Shown: positions 52,617 to 64,000 of the stretch, one piece after another
How positions within the stretch are numbered: position 1 is the stretch's first letter
How the letters are laid out: each line of letters starts with the position of its first letter
Source of the DNA: Dioscorea cayenensis subsp. rotundata
Taxonomy: Eukaryota; Streptophyta; Magnoliopsida; Dioscoreales; Dioscoreaceae
Assembly (NCBI RefSeq): GCF_009730915.1
Contig: NC_052474.1
Span: forward strand, 2,329,501 to 2,393,500
Length of the DNA: 64,000 bases
Direction of reading: 5' to 3'
Program-made: the position numbers and the translations under genes
Notes under the pieces: model-generated
What the model saw: the letters and a program-made list of their open reading frames with translations, nothing else
Told to the model about the DNA's origin: nothing
Database searches by the model: none

Positions 52617-53942
52617 CTAAATCAGAGCAGTGGATTTACCGGAGTCTTTAGCTGAGGCTGCCGCTGCCTTCAGGCGGTATCGCTCTGCCCTGGAACCAAT
52701 AGTCTGACCCAAAATTGATGCAGCCAGAGTGACGGCCATCGCAGTCTTTGGCATTAGAACAGACTTCCTTAACATCGCTATGAATGGCACTGCTGCATGG
52801 ACTGCTGCAAACCACTGGGGTGAGAATTTTTTCGTATGTTCCCTCCATATGCCAAGAGGGATGTTGGCTGAAATCCCTAGCATGGTGATAGCCAGCATTT
52901 TCTCTGACAGGGGCTGAGGACGGAGGTTTTTCACAAATGCTGTTTGGGCTAGGGCTGCACGGGCAGCGACCACAGCAGGAGGGCACCTGAATTTCACACC
53001 TGGTGGAGGCTGTAGAGCTTTCGCAACAAGAGGCAGGACACCGCTTACTGCTCTATAGGACTTTGCTATGGGGCATTGCCCAGTTTCTAGCCATTCATTG
53101 CTTAGAGATTCATGGGATGAACTGCTTCTCTGAAATAAGAACATTGCATTTGATAAGTAGAGCAAATGAAGTGAATGATATTGAAGCAACATAATATTAT
53201 ATCACCAGCTCTTGAAAAAAAGCATAAATCACTTATACTATTGGAAGTTATGATAGCCAAACATAGAGAACATAACATACCTAAATGCAAACTGTTTATG
53301 GGATCAATAACTGTTAACTATTCAATGGTCTCTAACAAAGTCACATTCCTAAAATTGTGAGAACCAAAGTCAAGATACTTCCTTATTGAGGATCAGGAAA
53401 AGACTTGAAGAGTTTACCTGGGTAGAGGACTCTTTCTTTGAAGAGTTCTTTTGTTTCTTCCACTTGTTCGAGAAAAAATCAAAGCTGAAAGGTCCACCAG
53501 GTCCGAAAGCTGAAAGACTAATGGATGCTGCTTTTGCAGCCAAAGGATTAAATTGAAGAGCAGGCTCAGGCTCCCAGGTTCTTGTTCAATGTAGATGGTT
53601 GCCGAGAAAGGGGCACAACTCCATCCCTTCCATGGAAAAGCCTGAATGCCATGTCAAAATTGGGACCATCTTCAAAAATTGGGCCTTTGGCACCACGCAC
53701 CTGATACGATATAGAAGAAAATATGGAAAGATAAATGATATATAACCCAATAATAGGCAACATGATCTAACAGTAAAGGTAGGGGAACTCACAGGTAAAG
53801 GAAAATTGGTGTTTGAGGAGAACGAAAAATTAGTGGGTTCATTGATATTTCTTAAAAATGGGCATCTTTGAATCTCCTGATCAGCGAACAGATTCTCAGA
53901 TTCCGGTGCCTCAATATGAAAAGCTCTCATCAAGTGCTCCAT
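52617..53942 (-). CDS. Conserved plant membrane protein, function unknown
   Basis: Three coding exons (53793-53942, 53418-53700 and 52617-53129) give 314 residues after one extra base is discounted. The N-terminal part has no signal peptide and contains the block ADQEIQRCPFLRNINEPTNF, then GAKGPIFEDGPNFDMAFRLFHGRDGVVPLS. The C-terminal half has about three hydrophobic segments (MLAITMLGISANIPLGIW, WFAAVHAAVPFIAML and TAMAVTLAASILGQTIGS). I recall this pattern from uncharacterised single-copy plant proteins but cannot name a role. Cellular location is unknown. The frame breaks at 53573-53575 (CTGGGAGCC on the coding strand). Discounting one G restores EPEPALQFNPLAAKAASISLSAFGPGGPF. A leader intron runs from about 55051 to 53965. 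Confidence 0.8.
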
Positions 53943-53964
53943 TTTAAGGCCCAAATGGCTTAGT

Positions 53965-55270
53965 CTGTATGGAAGAAGAAGAAGAAGAAGAAGAAAAAAA
54001 TAAGGAGTGTGTCCTCCAGCCAAACTTAGCACGAACAATGAAAGAAAGGTGTGGTTCCATAAATAAATAAAACAAATGAACAAAATGGACCAAAAGCTAA
54101 CATGCAAAACCAAAAGATTTTAATATTAACATCACCAACAAAAATACTAAAAATACGTAAAACTGAGATAAGCAATTGCACTTGCACATATGCTAGCAAT
54201 GTCCTCACATAAAGACCATGACATGAACCTTATTGTTTGAGTTAAATCTCCACCATTCACCTAGTAATAGTTCCCTACAACCACAACATAATTCTCATGC
54301 CTACTCCTATCATGGTCCTAAAGTTTAATCTAAGTAAATCAAAGCATCAAAGACATTAATCCATCTCCTCAACACTAATTATCAAAGCATCTAAGAAAAT
54401 ACATGACTACAAACAAACCCAATTATCGTCTGCCAATTAGTTTCCTTGGTATATAATTCAAACCCATTCTTCATCAGTTAAGCCAATCAAATTACAAACT
54501 TTTCTTTTCATAATGGTCAAATAAATCACAGGATTGAAAGTTTAGATCACTTGTGCCCTTTTGTAATTAACCATAATCAGAATGGACTAAAAAAATTCCA
54601 CCACATCAATGTCATCAAACAATAATTCAACAAACTCAAGATCAAAATAAGCAAATTCAAAACTCCAGTAAAACCAATAGCACATAATCAGAATATAAAC
54701 CATCTCCAACAGAAGAAGAAATATGCATGAGGGCAATCAAACAACCAAACACAAAAAAAAAATTTATAAAATCAACATGATTTTCAGAAAAACACAACCT
54801 CAAAAAACTCATAATCTTTAGAAATGGCGATCAAACTCCAATGAAACCATTAGCACATAATCAGAAACCGAAAAATCTCAAAATCAGTATGCATGAAGGC
54901 AACCAAACAATCCAAACACCTAAAAAAAAACATAAAATCAGCATAAATTTTAAAAACTCACAATCTTTGCAAATGGCGATCGATCTGCTAACAATTAACC
55001 TCAAAAATCGAAATTTTTTTAACTAAAAATCAAGGAAGAAGAAGACGATTACCTCGAAGAATCGAAAACCTCCGCAAGAGATTAATTTGAAGAAAAAATC
55101 GAAGAAGCAACGCGTGGTGAGCACGAGATGAAAATCAACTCGTGCCCTCTCCTTCCCCTTTTCGTTCCCTTCCCGGGACTTGTGAGAAGCTGACCGGTCT
55201 CGCCCGTGGCCACTCGGTTGGTTGACCCGCTGAACCGGTCGCCTCCATGCGATCACAGCCGTCCGATCCA
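53965..55270 (-). promoter_or_regulatory. Leader intron and first exon of the membrane-protein gene
   Basis: The intron closes with CATACAG (complement of 53965-53971), 22 bases before the ATG, after a CTT-repeat pyrimidine tract (53971-54000). Its donor is near 55051 ('cgag/gtaatc' on the minus strand). The non-coding first exon (about 55052-55200) is GC-rich. The A-rich intron shows no other feature. Confidence 0.55.
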
Positions 55271-55569
55271 TTTAGTCCCAGCCGTCTGATTGAGCATCAT
55301 CAGAAGGACATTGAAACAGAACCGTTGGATGATGGAAAGGTGGGCCCAGCCGGCTTTGAACCGTGACGCGGTAGGTGGCGTGATTAAGGCACGAGTTTGG
55401 AAAGAGTCGTGCCGGGCATGACGTCTTCCGGAGTTTCTAGAAACATTTATAATTCCGTAAGATGGTACTCCATTTTAGAGTATTATTTTTAAAATTTATG
55501 CAAATAAATAACCACTATTTTCGGGTAGTTGAAATGATCATTCTGGCTTATTAAGATCGGGCCCCTTCA

Positions 55570-55735
55570 GTACGGGTGATTCGCCTCGAGTGTCAGCGTG
55601 GGCCTCCCGAGCTCGATCCTCATCTCACTGCCAGTGAAGCAAGACGGTTCGGCCATGGAAGACTGCTCTCCCCCACGTGTTCGTCCCCTGCTCGTGACAT
55701 CACTTTTCTCAAAAATGTTATAAAAATGATAAATT
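55570..55735 (+). mobile_element. Possible SINE-like GC-rich insert
   Basis: A GC-rich block with GAGCTCGATCCTC (B-box-like, about 55609) sits in AT-rich flanks and trails off into A-rich DNA. No convincing A box or target-site duplication is seen. Confidence 0.3.
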
Positions 55736-56156
55736 TACATAACCGAATGTTACACTAATATATTCTATTAACTTAATTTAATTTTTAAAATATGATATTC
55801 ATGTTGGAATTATCAAGTCATTGTAACTAGTACACCATCAAATTGTGAGGCGGATTGTAAAAAAAAAAAATATTAAAAAATAATAATTTAAAAAACTTTG
55901 AAATTTTGTTTTTAAAAAGATGTTGGATTAGGTGATCTAAAAGTCGAAATAAAAAAGATTATTAGGCATGGAATGTGCACCTAAAAAGTCAATGAGTTGG
56001 GTGATCCACGCTGCAACGCAAAGTCAAAACAAAAGAAGAGGAGAAAAACAAACTGGCGAATTTGTAATGGAAGAGGATTTTAAGAGTGGTGGTTGTGTTT
56101 GGGATATTAAAAGATATCTTGGTTATATTGTTTATGGCATGGCACTATATCTATAT

Positions 56157-56280
56157 GGTTTAATGGCTCTATGGTTATTACAGAGACCAAGATGATCACA
56201 TCACAAACTAAAAAGTTTAATGGCTCTATGGTTATTACAGAGACCAAGATGATCATCACATCACAAACTAAAAAGTTTAA
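56157..56280. repeat. Two-copy tandem duplication, about 60 bp
   Basis: 'tttaatggctctatggtta' recurs after about 60 bp. The copies differ only by an inserted ATC triplet in 'gatgatcatcacatcac'. Such near identity points to a recent event. Confidence 0.9.
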
Positions 56281-56664
56281 GTTTGGTAGGTTGTCATTTC
56301 CTAGGGATATGGTGGCTAATGACACAGATTCCCACATAATTTGTTTGATTGTTTAAATTTTTAAGTTTTTATAATAAGATGACGAGATGTTTTGGTGGAT
56401 CTTGTTGTCATTTTCTTTGAAGTATTTATGCTAGATAATATGAGGAAATAAACGTATTAGTAGAATAATACTTAAAAACTAAAATAATTGAAAGTCTGTT
56501 TCTTTTTAATTGATGTGATTTATTCATTTTTTTAAAAAAATAAAAAAATAAAAAAATAACTGAAAGTGTTGATCTTTTTCGTTTTATCATGCTTGGGAAT
56601 ATTGACAACGAGGTGCGGACTTTATGCGTAGCTTGAGCAGGCCAGATTATTCAGTTTTTTTTCT

Positions 56665-57170
56665 AAAAGTGAATAAATCATATTTTTATTTAAACAATAA
56701 ATTAAGTAAAAAAATATATAAAAAAAACAAAAAAAACAAAAGTACAAACTTTGACCCAGATAAACTAGAAAAACATCACCAGCAGTGATGCACTTTCAAG
56801 AAAAAAAAAGAATCAAACAAAAAACATAAAAACAAAAAAAAAAACTTCACAGTTGAAAAACAAAAAAAACCAAAAAATGTTAAAAGTCTTCAGCAGCTAA
56901 CAAGAAAAAACGAAATAAATCACTCCCAAATCAAGGGTTTCGTGGTGTTGTACTTAAAAATGCTAATGCGACACTGATATATCTCTCATCATTTTTTTTT
57001 AAAAAAAATAAATAAATAAATCATTTCAATTGAGAAAAGAAAATAAACATCCCACAAACACGGGCATAACATGACAAAATAAACCATGGTCCACTAGATG
57101 TGGCCCAATATTAATAAAAGCGAAAAGAAAAAAACAAAACGGAAAAAAACAGGCTCTCTCACAAAACCTG
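56665..57170 (-). mobile_element. LINE tail, minus strand
   Basis: Begins with 'aaaagtgaataaatcata', the complement of the shared tail TGATTTATTCACTTTT. It continues A-rich for about 500 bp with short C-containing words. No coding content remains. A second tail-like motif at about 57000-57030 may mark an additional truncated copy. Confidence 0.4.
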
Positions 57171-59687
57171 ACTGGACGCTTAATTAATGGGCTAATCCTG
57201 CACCTCATCTCTAATGATATCACTGACTCTCACCGTTTGTTAGGGCCAATTTTAGTAAAACTAAGATCCTAGGTAAAATTGTAATAATTTTTTTTTTGTT
57301 TTTTTATTAAATAATAAATTATACCAGGAGGCCCAAAGCGAGTCCAAAAGGTTTAAGGCCACCAATATTGTAACTAATTCTAGTGATATGAGTCATATGA
57401 TATCTAACATTTTTGCTCAGTTAAGGCATGTAACACTGAAACTCATTCAAGTATCACTTGAAAAAGATATATTTTTTTACTAATCATTTTTTTAAGTGTC
57501 ATGATTATCTCTCTCTTCTTTTTTCCACTGTTAGGACTTATATAATACCACCATTCATTGTGGGTAGATGTCAAAGATTTTGTATGTTTTGTCAATTTTG
57601 TTGTATTAGTTTGCTCAATTGTCTTGTATCGTGTTACACATTGCTTTGTTGTTATGTATTTCTTTTTTTTTTTAATAAAATTATAGTTTAATATATTTTA
57701 ATAAAATATATAATATATTTCAAATAAATATAAATAGGTTTATATCATGTGACCGATAAAAACAAGGTTAATATAAAGAGGACTCTTGAGTGTTTGTGCA
57801 TGTTTCCACAGTCTGAACACAAATATGACAGAAATCAAATAAAAACACTACTTCCCCTATTCCCGTTTTCATGGTTGAATAGGGATCTATTCACCTTACT
57901 TTCTAAAAACAATATAAAATAAAATTTGACATATGAAAGTTCAGATCAACCTTAACCATTTGGTGATGATTAACAAACCCATATAATAATTATATAAAAC
58001 TCTGACTTAATTATATTATTTCAGATTACATATATTCAATTTGTAGTGATTATGAGAACTAGGCATGACTAAGCTGTTTTTACATGCCTTACGGTTAAAA
58101 TGATCTTCCATTTGAACCTCTAATTCATAAATATATAATGGAGTCCCTGTGAGAGTTGTATATTATTCCTTTTTAAAATTGTATGACAGAAGATTAATCA
58201 TAGGAAATCGTTAAGCCACCGTGACTAGTGTATTTTTATACATATTTATCCTCTGACATCTGGATAGAATATGTTGTTTTTGTCAAAAGTTTTAGAAAAT
58301 TATAGTGATTAGCAGCAGAGTAGTGTGTTGGTATGTGTCGGTATCTTAAGATTTGAAGGAGTCCATGTCAAAGTGATGGCTCAACCATCAGTGAGTCGCA
58401 TTCGAGGACAGTCCACAAGTTCACATGGACGCACATGAAGGCGCTCGTCACGCCTTCTTTTCCTATTTATTCTGCATCTGCATCTGCTTCTTCTTCACAA
58501 CTAACACTAACACAAGCACTGAAACAAAGAGTAGCCACTATATATGGTCAACATCACATTAAACAATATTTTTCTCTTTTTCCAAACACACCATCATCTC
58601 TAATTGATCATTTTTCTCTTTAATTATTCTTCTTCATTGAAACTCACTTGTCATGAAATGGGACAGTTGAGATGTCACTTGTCTTCTATTTCTTTCCTTT
58701 TTTTTATTCCAATGAATAACCAAGTTTCAGTGTAAATATTAACTAGCATGTAAAAATTGTGTTTGGATTTTTTAATTATATCATACACACGAGTAGTCAA
58801 ACACGATCACATATGTACAGAGAATTGAGATGCCAATAAATCAATAGACGGTTGGATTGTGTAAAAAGGTAAATGGCCAACTTAAAGAAAGAGAAGCATA
58901 TGTATGCATGCAAGGATGAAAGACATGTATTAATACATCAAATGAGCCCAGAGGTCTTAAAGGATGTTGTCCCTTGAGCATTTGATGCTCCTTATGATCA
59001 GTGGGGCTCATTTACTAGTCTTTTTTTTTTTTTGGAACCAACCCAATGGCAATGACCCATCACTCTTTAATTGTATGTTTTTTTGTGCTCCATGACTATC
59101 ATTTTGCCTGGAGATTCTTCACTCTCTATTAATTTATGGTTCTGCTATTCTTTTCTCTTTGTCTCATGTATTGCTTTCCTTGTTTGGACGAAGAGTTATA
59201 CAAAGAATTCAACTGAATTGATTCAGGAACTTGGGTCACACTGGCAGAGATTTCAAATAACCTGAGTGAGCAATGAATAAAGTACACATGTTGCCCAGGA
59301 ATTTGCCGGTATGGAAATGAGACATCCATCGTTTTCACTTTTGTGAAAATTTCCTTTTCTTTGTTTTTTCATATGATTCGGCCATTAAATCTTATGCACA
59401 GAGATCTCAATGAAGTAAATAGTTTATTCCCCTTTTTATTTATTTTAGATATTTAACTACAAATATAAATATAAATATAAATATAATTATATATTTATTT
59501 AAAAATTTGAACTACTGATTTTTTAAGAGCTATATGTTCTAAATCAGTAGGTAGTGCTGAAAAGTTTTTTAATGTGCTAGATTTCTTATCGTTTTTAATA
59601 CACAATGAGTAGAAGACACAGTAATTGTTTTTAAAAATTATTATTAATTATTTCATAATTTTATGACTTCACTATATATATATATAT

Positions 59688-59846
59688 TTTTTTTGAGGTA
59701 GAGCTGATAAGTCACTAACCCTCGTAGACAGTGGCATGAGAATCGCACAACGTCCCTCACTCTCTGAACCCGTGAGGCGTGGTCGAGGGAATCGAACTCA
59801 CGTCTCCTCCAACGGCGAACCCGGTGCAGTCTAGCCCTTTAGTCTA

Positions 59847-59850
<4 letters not shown>
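59688..59850 (-). mobile_element. tRNA-derived SINE inserted in a TA microsatellite
   Basis: On the minus strand the element begins near 59850 with an A-box-like GGGCTAGACTGCACCGG. About 30 bp later it has GTGAGTTCGATTCCCTCG (B box), and after about 100 bp of body it ends in an A tract (T run at 59688-59695). The flanks on both sides start 'actatatatatata', consistent with a target-site duplication of 13 or more bases. tRNA-type pol III boxes plus an A tail define a plant SINE. This is the best-preserved SINE in the window. Confidence 0.75.
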
Positions 59851-59884
<34 letters not shown>

Positions 59885-60744
59885 GCAAACCAAAACTCTC
59901 AACCTCCAACTGTCTTTTTGCATTATAATTATACGAGTCATTAATCAATAGAAATCAATTAACAACCAATGATTTGATCTATGTTTCATCTGTCAAAAAT
60001 TTGAGTTTGTGTTTTATATTATTTATTCAGTGTAGTTCTTCTGTGATGTTGTTTATTATATATATTTACATAAACTATATTTGTTAGTTGGATAAATGAA
60101 TAATAATAATAATACCCACATGTTTGTACCCTTTCGCTTTTAAGTTATATTGGATCGCTTGATTTCCAGCATTAACTTAAATTAATTCTGAGTTTCAATG
60201 TCCACGTGAAAATCATGTGCCTGCGGCCGCGAGTAAGCCAAAATAGTTATGAGCTAACTGCCCAATAAATCCATTTTTTTTAATAAAATAAATAACTTAA
60301 GGGGGTGATTTGCAAAAAGGACCCACCGAACTTCCACATAAGTCAAGGCGAGATCCGAGACTTTTCACGCCTCAATTTCCACGTCTACCCATCCCCACCG
60401 ACGGTTGCCAAGCTTCAGCCTATAAACCACACAAGGGCATTCATGTCTTTTCGCTTGCTTGGCGGTACTAATTAATAAATCATTTGAATTTCAGTTAATT
60501 TGTTAATGATATTCAAATTTCATAGATTTATTTGGCACAAATTGGAATTATAATATCTAATCAAATCATTTTCAAGTGATTAGGCTGAGATCTTGTTGTT
60601 ATCTTTCTCAATAGAATCTTAAGTTTTAAAAATCCAACCACTCCACTTCACTACTGATTTCTTTTCAAGTGTTAATAAAAAGTAAAATCAATAGTAAATC
60701 ATCTCTTAAATTATTAAATGAATATCACTATCCATGTTAACTAT

Positions 60745-60830
60745 CAGATAGCCCAATAATATAACACAAAAAATATAAAAAAAATAAAGATTCAAATCCT
60801 TTCCGTATTCATGTATTATTCATGCACTGT
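60745..60830 (+). mobile_element. Degraded tRNA-derived SINE head
   Basis: 'gatagcccaataatat' followed by 'gattcaaatcctttcc' repeats, in worn form, the A/B-box layout of the element at 41174-41280, and suggests the same SINE family. Confidence 0.4.
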
Positions 60831-61028
60831 ACACTTAGATCCAATATTGTAAACCACTCCATATGGTGCTTCATATTTATTTATCTATTTAATAATTACT
60901 TAATTAAAAGCCATTTATCATCGGCTAATAAAAAAAATAACACTAATCATTTAAAAAATATGTAAACTACATGCTACATGTAAGAAATATATAAACTTCC
61001 CACAATATATCAAAAAAATTATCACATG

Positions 61029-61060
<32 letters not shown>

Positions 61061-61818
61061 TGAATAAATTATGTGTCAGAGACTGATCTCATTACAGTGT
61101 TTTACATGTGTCTTTCATTTATATGAGTTTGGATTTAAACTCGTATTTTACCGTAAGATTGCTACAAGCTATTGGTTTTAAAAATTAAATTTTTAAATGA
61201 ATTTTTAGAATTTTCCAAATCTAAAGAATTTGATTTTAATAAAGGGAAATGCGTGGGAAACGATTGTTCACCTACACCAAACAAGTTAAGCCACAACTCA
61301 ACTAGGCCGGTAACACCAGCTGTAAAATGAATTAAATACAAAAATCCAAAAAAAGGGAAAACCAACTTGCTTATCCTGTTCCCACAACAAATCATCAATT
61401 ATCCGTACTTAAATATATATAGGGAAAAAAACAAGTATAATACTCTAATTTGTCTTTCTACTTTTTCTTCTTCTTTTGCCTCTCTATTGAATCCAGTCCC
61501 TCTATTTTTAAAAAATACGCCTATTTAGTTAGAACGCTTATAACTTTATCCTCTACTTTTTAAAAACGACCCAACCGAGTAGACTAAGAAGTCGATTTTT
61601 AAAAGTAGTAGAGTAGCTTTGGAGACTTTTTAAATAAGTGGGACATTTTCAAAAATAAAAGCTGACTCAATGGCAACATTTCGAATAGAGATGAAAACGA
61701 AAAAGAGAGGAAAGATGACTGACTATTTTCACGATTATAATCTCAATTGGGCCAAATAGTCATAATCATTTAAGCTAAAAAAGGAAATAGAGTACATTAT
61801 ACCGGTGATTCCTTTCCT

Positions 61819-63854
61819 ATAAAAACCATTTTATCTTTGTAGCCTCTTCTTCTCACCTCCGTGCTCCTTTGTAAAACGAGAAAAACAGAGAGAGAGAGAG
61901 CACCGCCAAGCTATATTAATGGCGGAATTCGGAGGAGTTGGGGCAAAGGAAATGGTTTAAATGCGATGGTGATTGAAGGTCTGGACTCTGGTGCCATACT
62001 CTCTTCATCATTCTCTTTATCAGCGCAAGAGGCTGGTGTCTGAGTGGAAATATCTTCTCTGTTTCTTCTTCTGCTATTTTAGAGGTAGTTTTTATTGTAT
62101 TGTCTGCAGGGAGGATGTGGTTTTTGATAAAGTCTCTTTTTTGATCTCTATTTTCGATCCAATGGTGCTGGAATCGTTGAAGTGGTGATTGTTTTGGATT
62201 TTCGATTTGATGGTGTGCTGGGCTTTGATCGAGGGATTAAATTTAGTGTGGTTTTCTTGATTTGTTCTGCGATCTTTGTGCTTATTGGTTTTTATTTATT
62301 ATTTTTTTGTTCAATTTTTTAAGCTGAGGTTGTTTCAAGTTTTCATTGAGATATAAGTATTTGATGGTGTGCTCGGTTTCAATGAATGTATGATGTTTTC
62401 TCTGCTGAGGTTTTGTGTTTTTTTTTTGTTATTTTTTTTTTCTGTTAATATATATTGTTGACTGGTGGATCTTGCTTTGGACTCTTTTAGGAGTGTGCAT
62501 TTTATCCGGAAATGTAGATATACTTTGTTATGCTTTGATTGCGGGATTCTCTACTGAAAGCGAACAATTGTTCTTGCTGGATTTCTTTGTTATGTTATTT
62601 ATTTAATCCATAATTTTTGTTGGTTAAAACTGATCATTGGTTTATGGTGGCAGTGAATCAAGGTGTTCTTCTCTCTGTTTCTTGATTAAAAAGTGATGCT
62701 ATCATTGTTTATGAGATGAAAGTCTAAAGCAAAAAAAGAAAGTCTATGTGGGTCCATGCGTGTTGCAATTGGATCGATCAGGGCAATTAAATTAGGTCCT
62801 CTGCTTGGTCTTTATTCCCCTGCCTTTTCCCCCTTAGTTATTGTTTGATTATTTCTTTTAACATGATGAACATCTTCTGTTTTTTTTTGGCAAAGTGTGA
62901 GCTATATTAGTAAGTTTTGTTGACATTAATTCAGTGCTTATTTATATGTGACCCATAGTTGTCTGCTTGACCTATCTTTAGTTGTTATAGTCTGTAAATG
63001 GGAAGAGTGGAAACTGCTGATTATTGGTCTTTGTTTATTTACATGATTTTCATTTTTAAATAAAGATATGGAACAATTCTAATAATTCTACTTTATACAC
63101 TCTATTATTCCTGTCTTGCCTAGATTCCATTCTAATATCTAGCAATACTTGTATTTTTCTGTTGTTGCCTTTATCTATGATTTTTTTTAGAAAGTGGATA
63201 AACCACAATATATTAGAGAAAAAGATATTTTTCTATAAATTATGATTTATAATTGATGTAGCTTCTTTAAATAACAAGATTCTTAGGCGATGAGAAATTT
63301 CATAGTTTAATATGATAGGTTAAAAGACCTTGAATTGGATAATGGAAGGGCAGACACATGTATGGACATTGTGGTGATAAGAGCTTTGAGATGTATTCTA
63401 TTCTTGGTAACTGAGATGTATAGAAAGGAATAAAACATGCAAATATGACAGTATTTGTTACCATAGCTAGCTTTGGTCAAAAACATATAAAACTGATTGA
63501 CACGTGCAAATTGCTGATTTTGGGTATTTCTTTGAAGCTTAACTCTCATGGTTGGTGATCCCAATGGTTATTATTCTGCGTTCATTTCTTCTTTGTGTTC
63601 TGTTTGATGGTTACCATACCTTTCTGTATTTTTATGTATTGCCAGCAGAAGAACTGCAATTTATTATCTTTATTTTTTAAATTTTGTAACTATTTTTTAT
63701 GATTGGTATGCGTGGATATATTTTGGTCATCTCTGGTGTTGAAAACTAGTTTTTACCAGATTTTAGAAATGTGTTATGGTTTTTCCTTGTGGTCAAAACT
63801 TTGATGCTGCTGTGTAACTTCGCCTGCTATTTCTTGGTTTTTCCTTTCTTGCAG
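61819..63854 (+). promoter_or_regulatory. TATA box, leader exon and leader intron of the PMT-type gene
   Basis: TATAAAAA at 61819-61826 is followed by a CT/GA-rich leader from about 61850. The leader contains small upstream open frames: 61920-61961 (13 codons) and a short one starting at about 61964. A donor is plausible near 62084 ('agag/gtagtt'), and the acceptor 'ctttcttgcag' is at 63854, 22 bases before the ATG. A LINE-tail motif (63190-63215) lies inside this intron. Confidence 0.5.
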
Positions 63855-63876
63855 CTGTTCCAATTCTGACTGAAAG

Positions 63877-64000
63877 ATGAAGGGTAAAGATCCTAAATCA
63901 GTGGCTAACAATGATAGAAGCTCCAGGATGGTTCCTATGACTTTAATGTTTTTAGTCCTATGTGGATTTTCATTCTATCTTGGGGGCATATACTGCTCTG
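63877..64000 (+). CDS. Putative methyltransferase PMT20/PMT21-type, 5' end only
   Basis: The first 41 codons of a gene that leaves the window. It starts MKGKDPKSVANNDRSSRM and then a membrane segment (VPMTLMFLVLCGFSFYLGG) followed by IYCS. This N-terminal pattern, a short basic tail and one membrane anchor with GFSFYLGGI, matches Arabidopsis PMT20/21-type proteins. These are Golgi type II membrane proteins of the QUA2-related group, thought to methylate cell-wall pectin. The assignment rests on the N terminus alone. Confidence 0.7.
   Translation, partial: MKGKDPKSVANNDRSSRMVPMTLMFLVLCGFSFYLGGIYCS

Larger units (their letters stand above)
55272..61810. other. Large AT-rich intergenic region
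   Basis: No host gene is supported over 6.5 kb. Identified pieces are a possible SINE (55570-55735), a 60-bp duplication (56157-56280), LINE tails at about 56480-56545 and 57540-57690 (plus) and 56665-57170 (minus), a SINE inserted into a TA microsatellite (59688-59850), a SINE head (60745-60830) and several TA microsatellites. The open frame at 58435-58623 is Ser/Thr/Gln-rich and unrecognised. It could be part of a non-coding transcript. Confidence 0.5.

Noticed and set aside
54841-55026. 61-codon Lys/Asn-rich frame
   Set aside because: Falls in an A-rich leader intron of the minus-strand gene; composition alone explains it.
58435-58623. Ser/Gln-rich frame MKALVTPSFP...
   Set aside because: No similarity or gene structure; may be part of a non-coding transcript but cannot be supported.

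Overview
This window is nuclear DNA from a flowering plant. The evidence is spliced genes with GT-AG introns, an alternative oxidase, a chloroplast ClpP4 precursor, an SnRK1 kinase, a DUR3 urea transporter, a germin-like protein, plant small families, and a U2 snRNA gene with the plant USE plus TATA promoter. Intergenic DNA is very AT-rich with many TA microsatellites and LINE, SINE, hAT and MITE remnants. A non-grass monocot would fit, but that is only an impression.

Layout, left to right: a Gln/Met-rich protein with a TIGR01589-type plant domain (2181-4923, +); repeat-rich spacer; SnRK1 catalytic subunit (8746-13694, +); mitochondrial alternative oxidase (14830-16169, -); ankyrin-repeat protein (17818-19743, -); polyamine-uptake-type transporter (20623-22057, -); transposon-rich spacer; germin-like protein (25302-25945, +); NOG1 nucleolar GTPase (29711-31735, +); a LINE tail carrying a nested hAT element (about 32820-34075); small acyl-CoA-binding protein (34480-36689, +); membrane-anchored coiled-coil protein (37785-40347, -); DUR3 urea/H+ symporter (43382-46381, -); chloroplast ClpP4 (48184-51561, +); U2 snRNA (52045-52241, +); an unnamed conserved plant membrane protein (52617-53942, -); about 8 kb of spacer; and the 5' end of a PMT20/21-type methyltransferase gene (63877 to the window edge, +). 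The genes do not form a pathway. This is an ordinary mixed euchromatic neighbourhood of housekeeping, transport and stress genes.

The most striking observation is that seven of the twelve complete protein genes, once spliced by eye, each need the removal of one base (two in the germin-like gene) to keep an otherwise well-conserved protein in frame. All eight shifts have the same sign (one extra base), and most sit beside a short homopolymer. The simplest reading is insertion-type sequencing error left in a long-read assembly. A real biological cause is not excluded by sequence alone. Other items of interest are a probable GC-AG intron in SnRK1, a 990-bp hAT element with G-quadruplex-type ends nested in a LINE tail, a shared LINE 3' tail recurring through the window, an intron of ClpP4 built from duplicated blocks, a 128-bp tandem repeat in an ankyrin-gene intron, and a U2 gene with an atypical Sm-site region. 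No CRISPR array, no bacterial-type operon and no recognisable retroviral-type element was seen.
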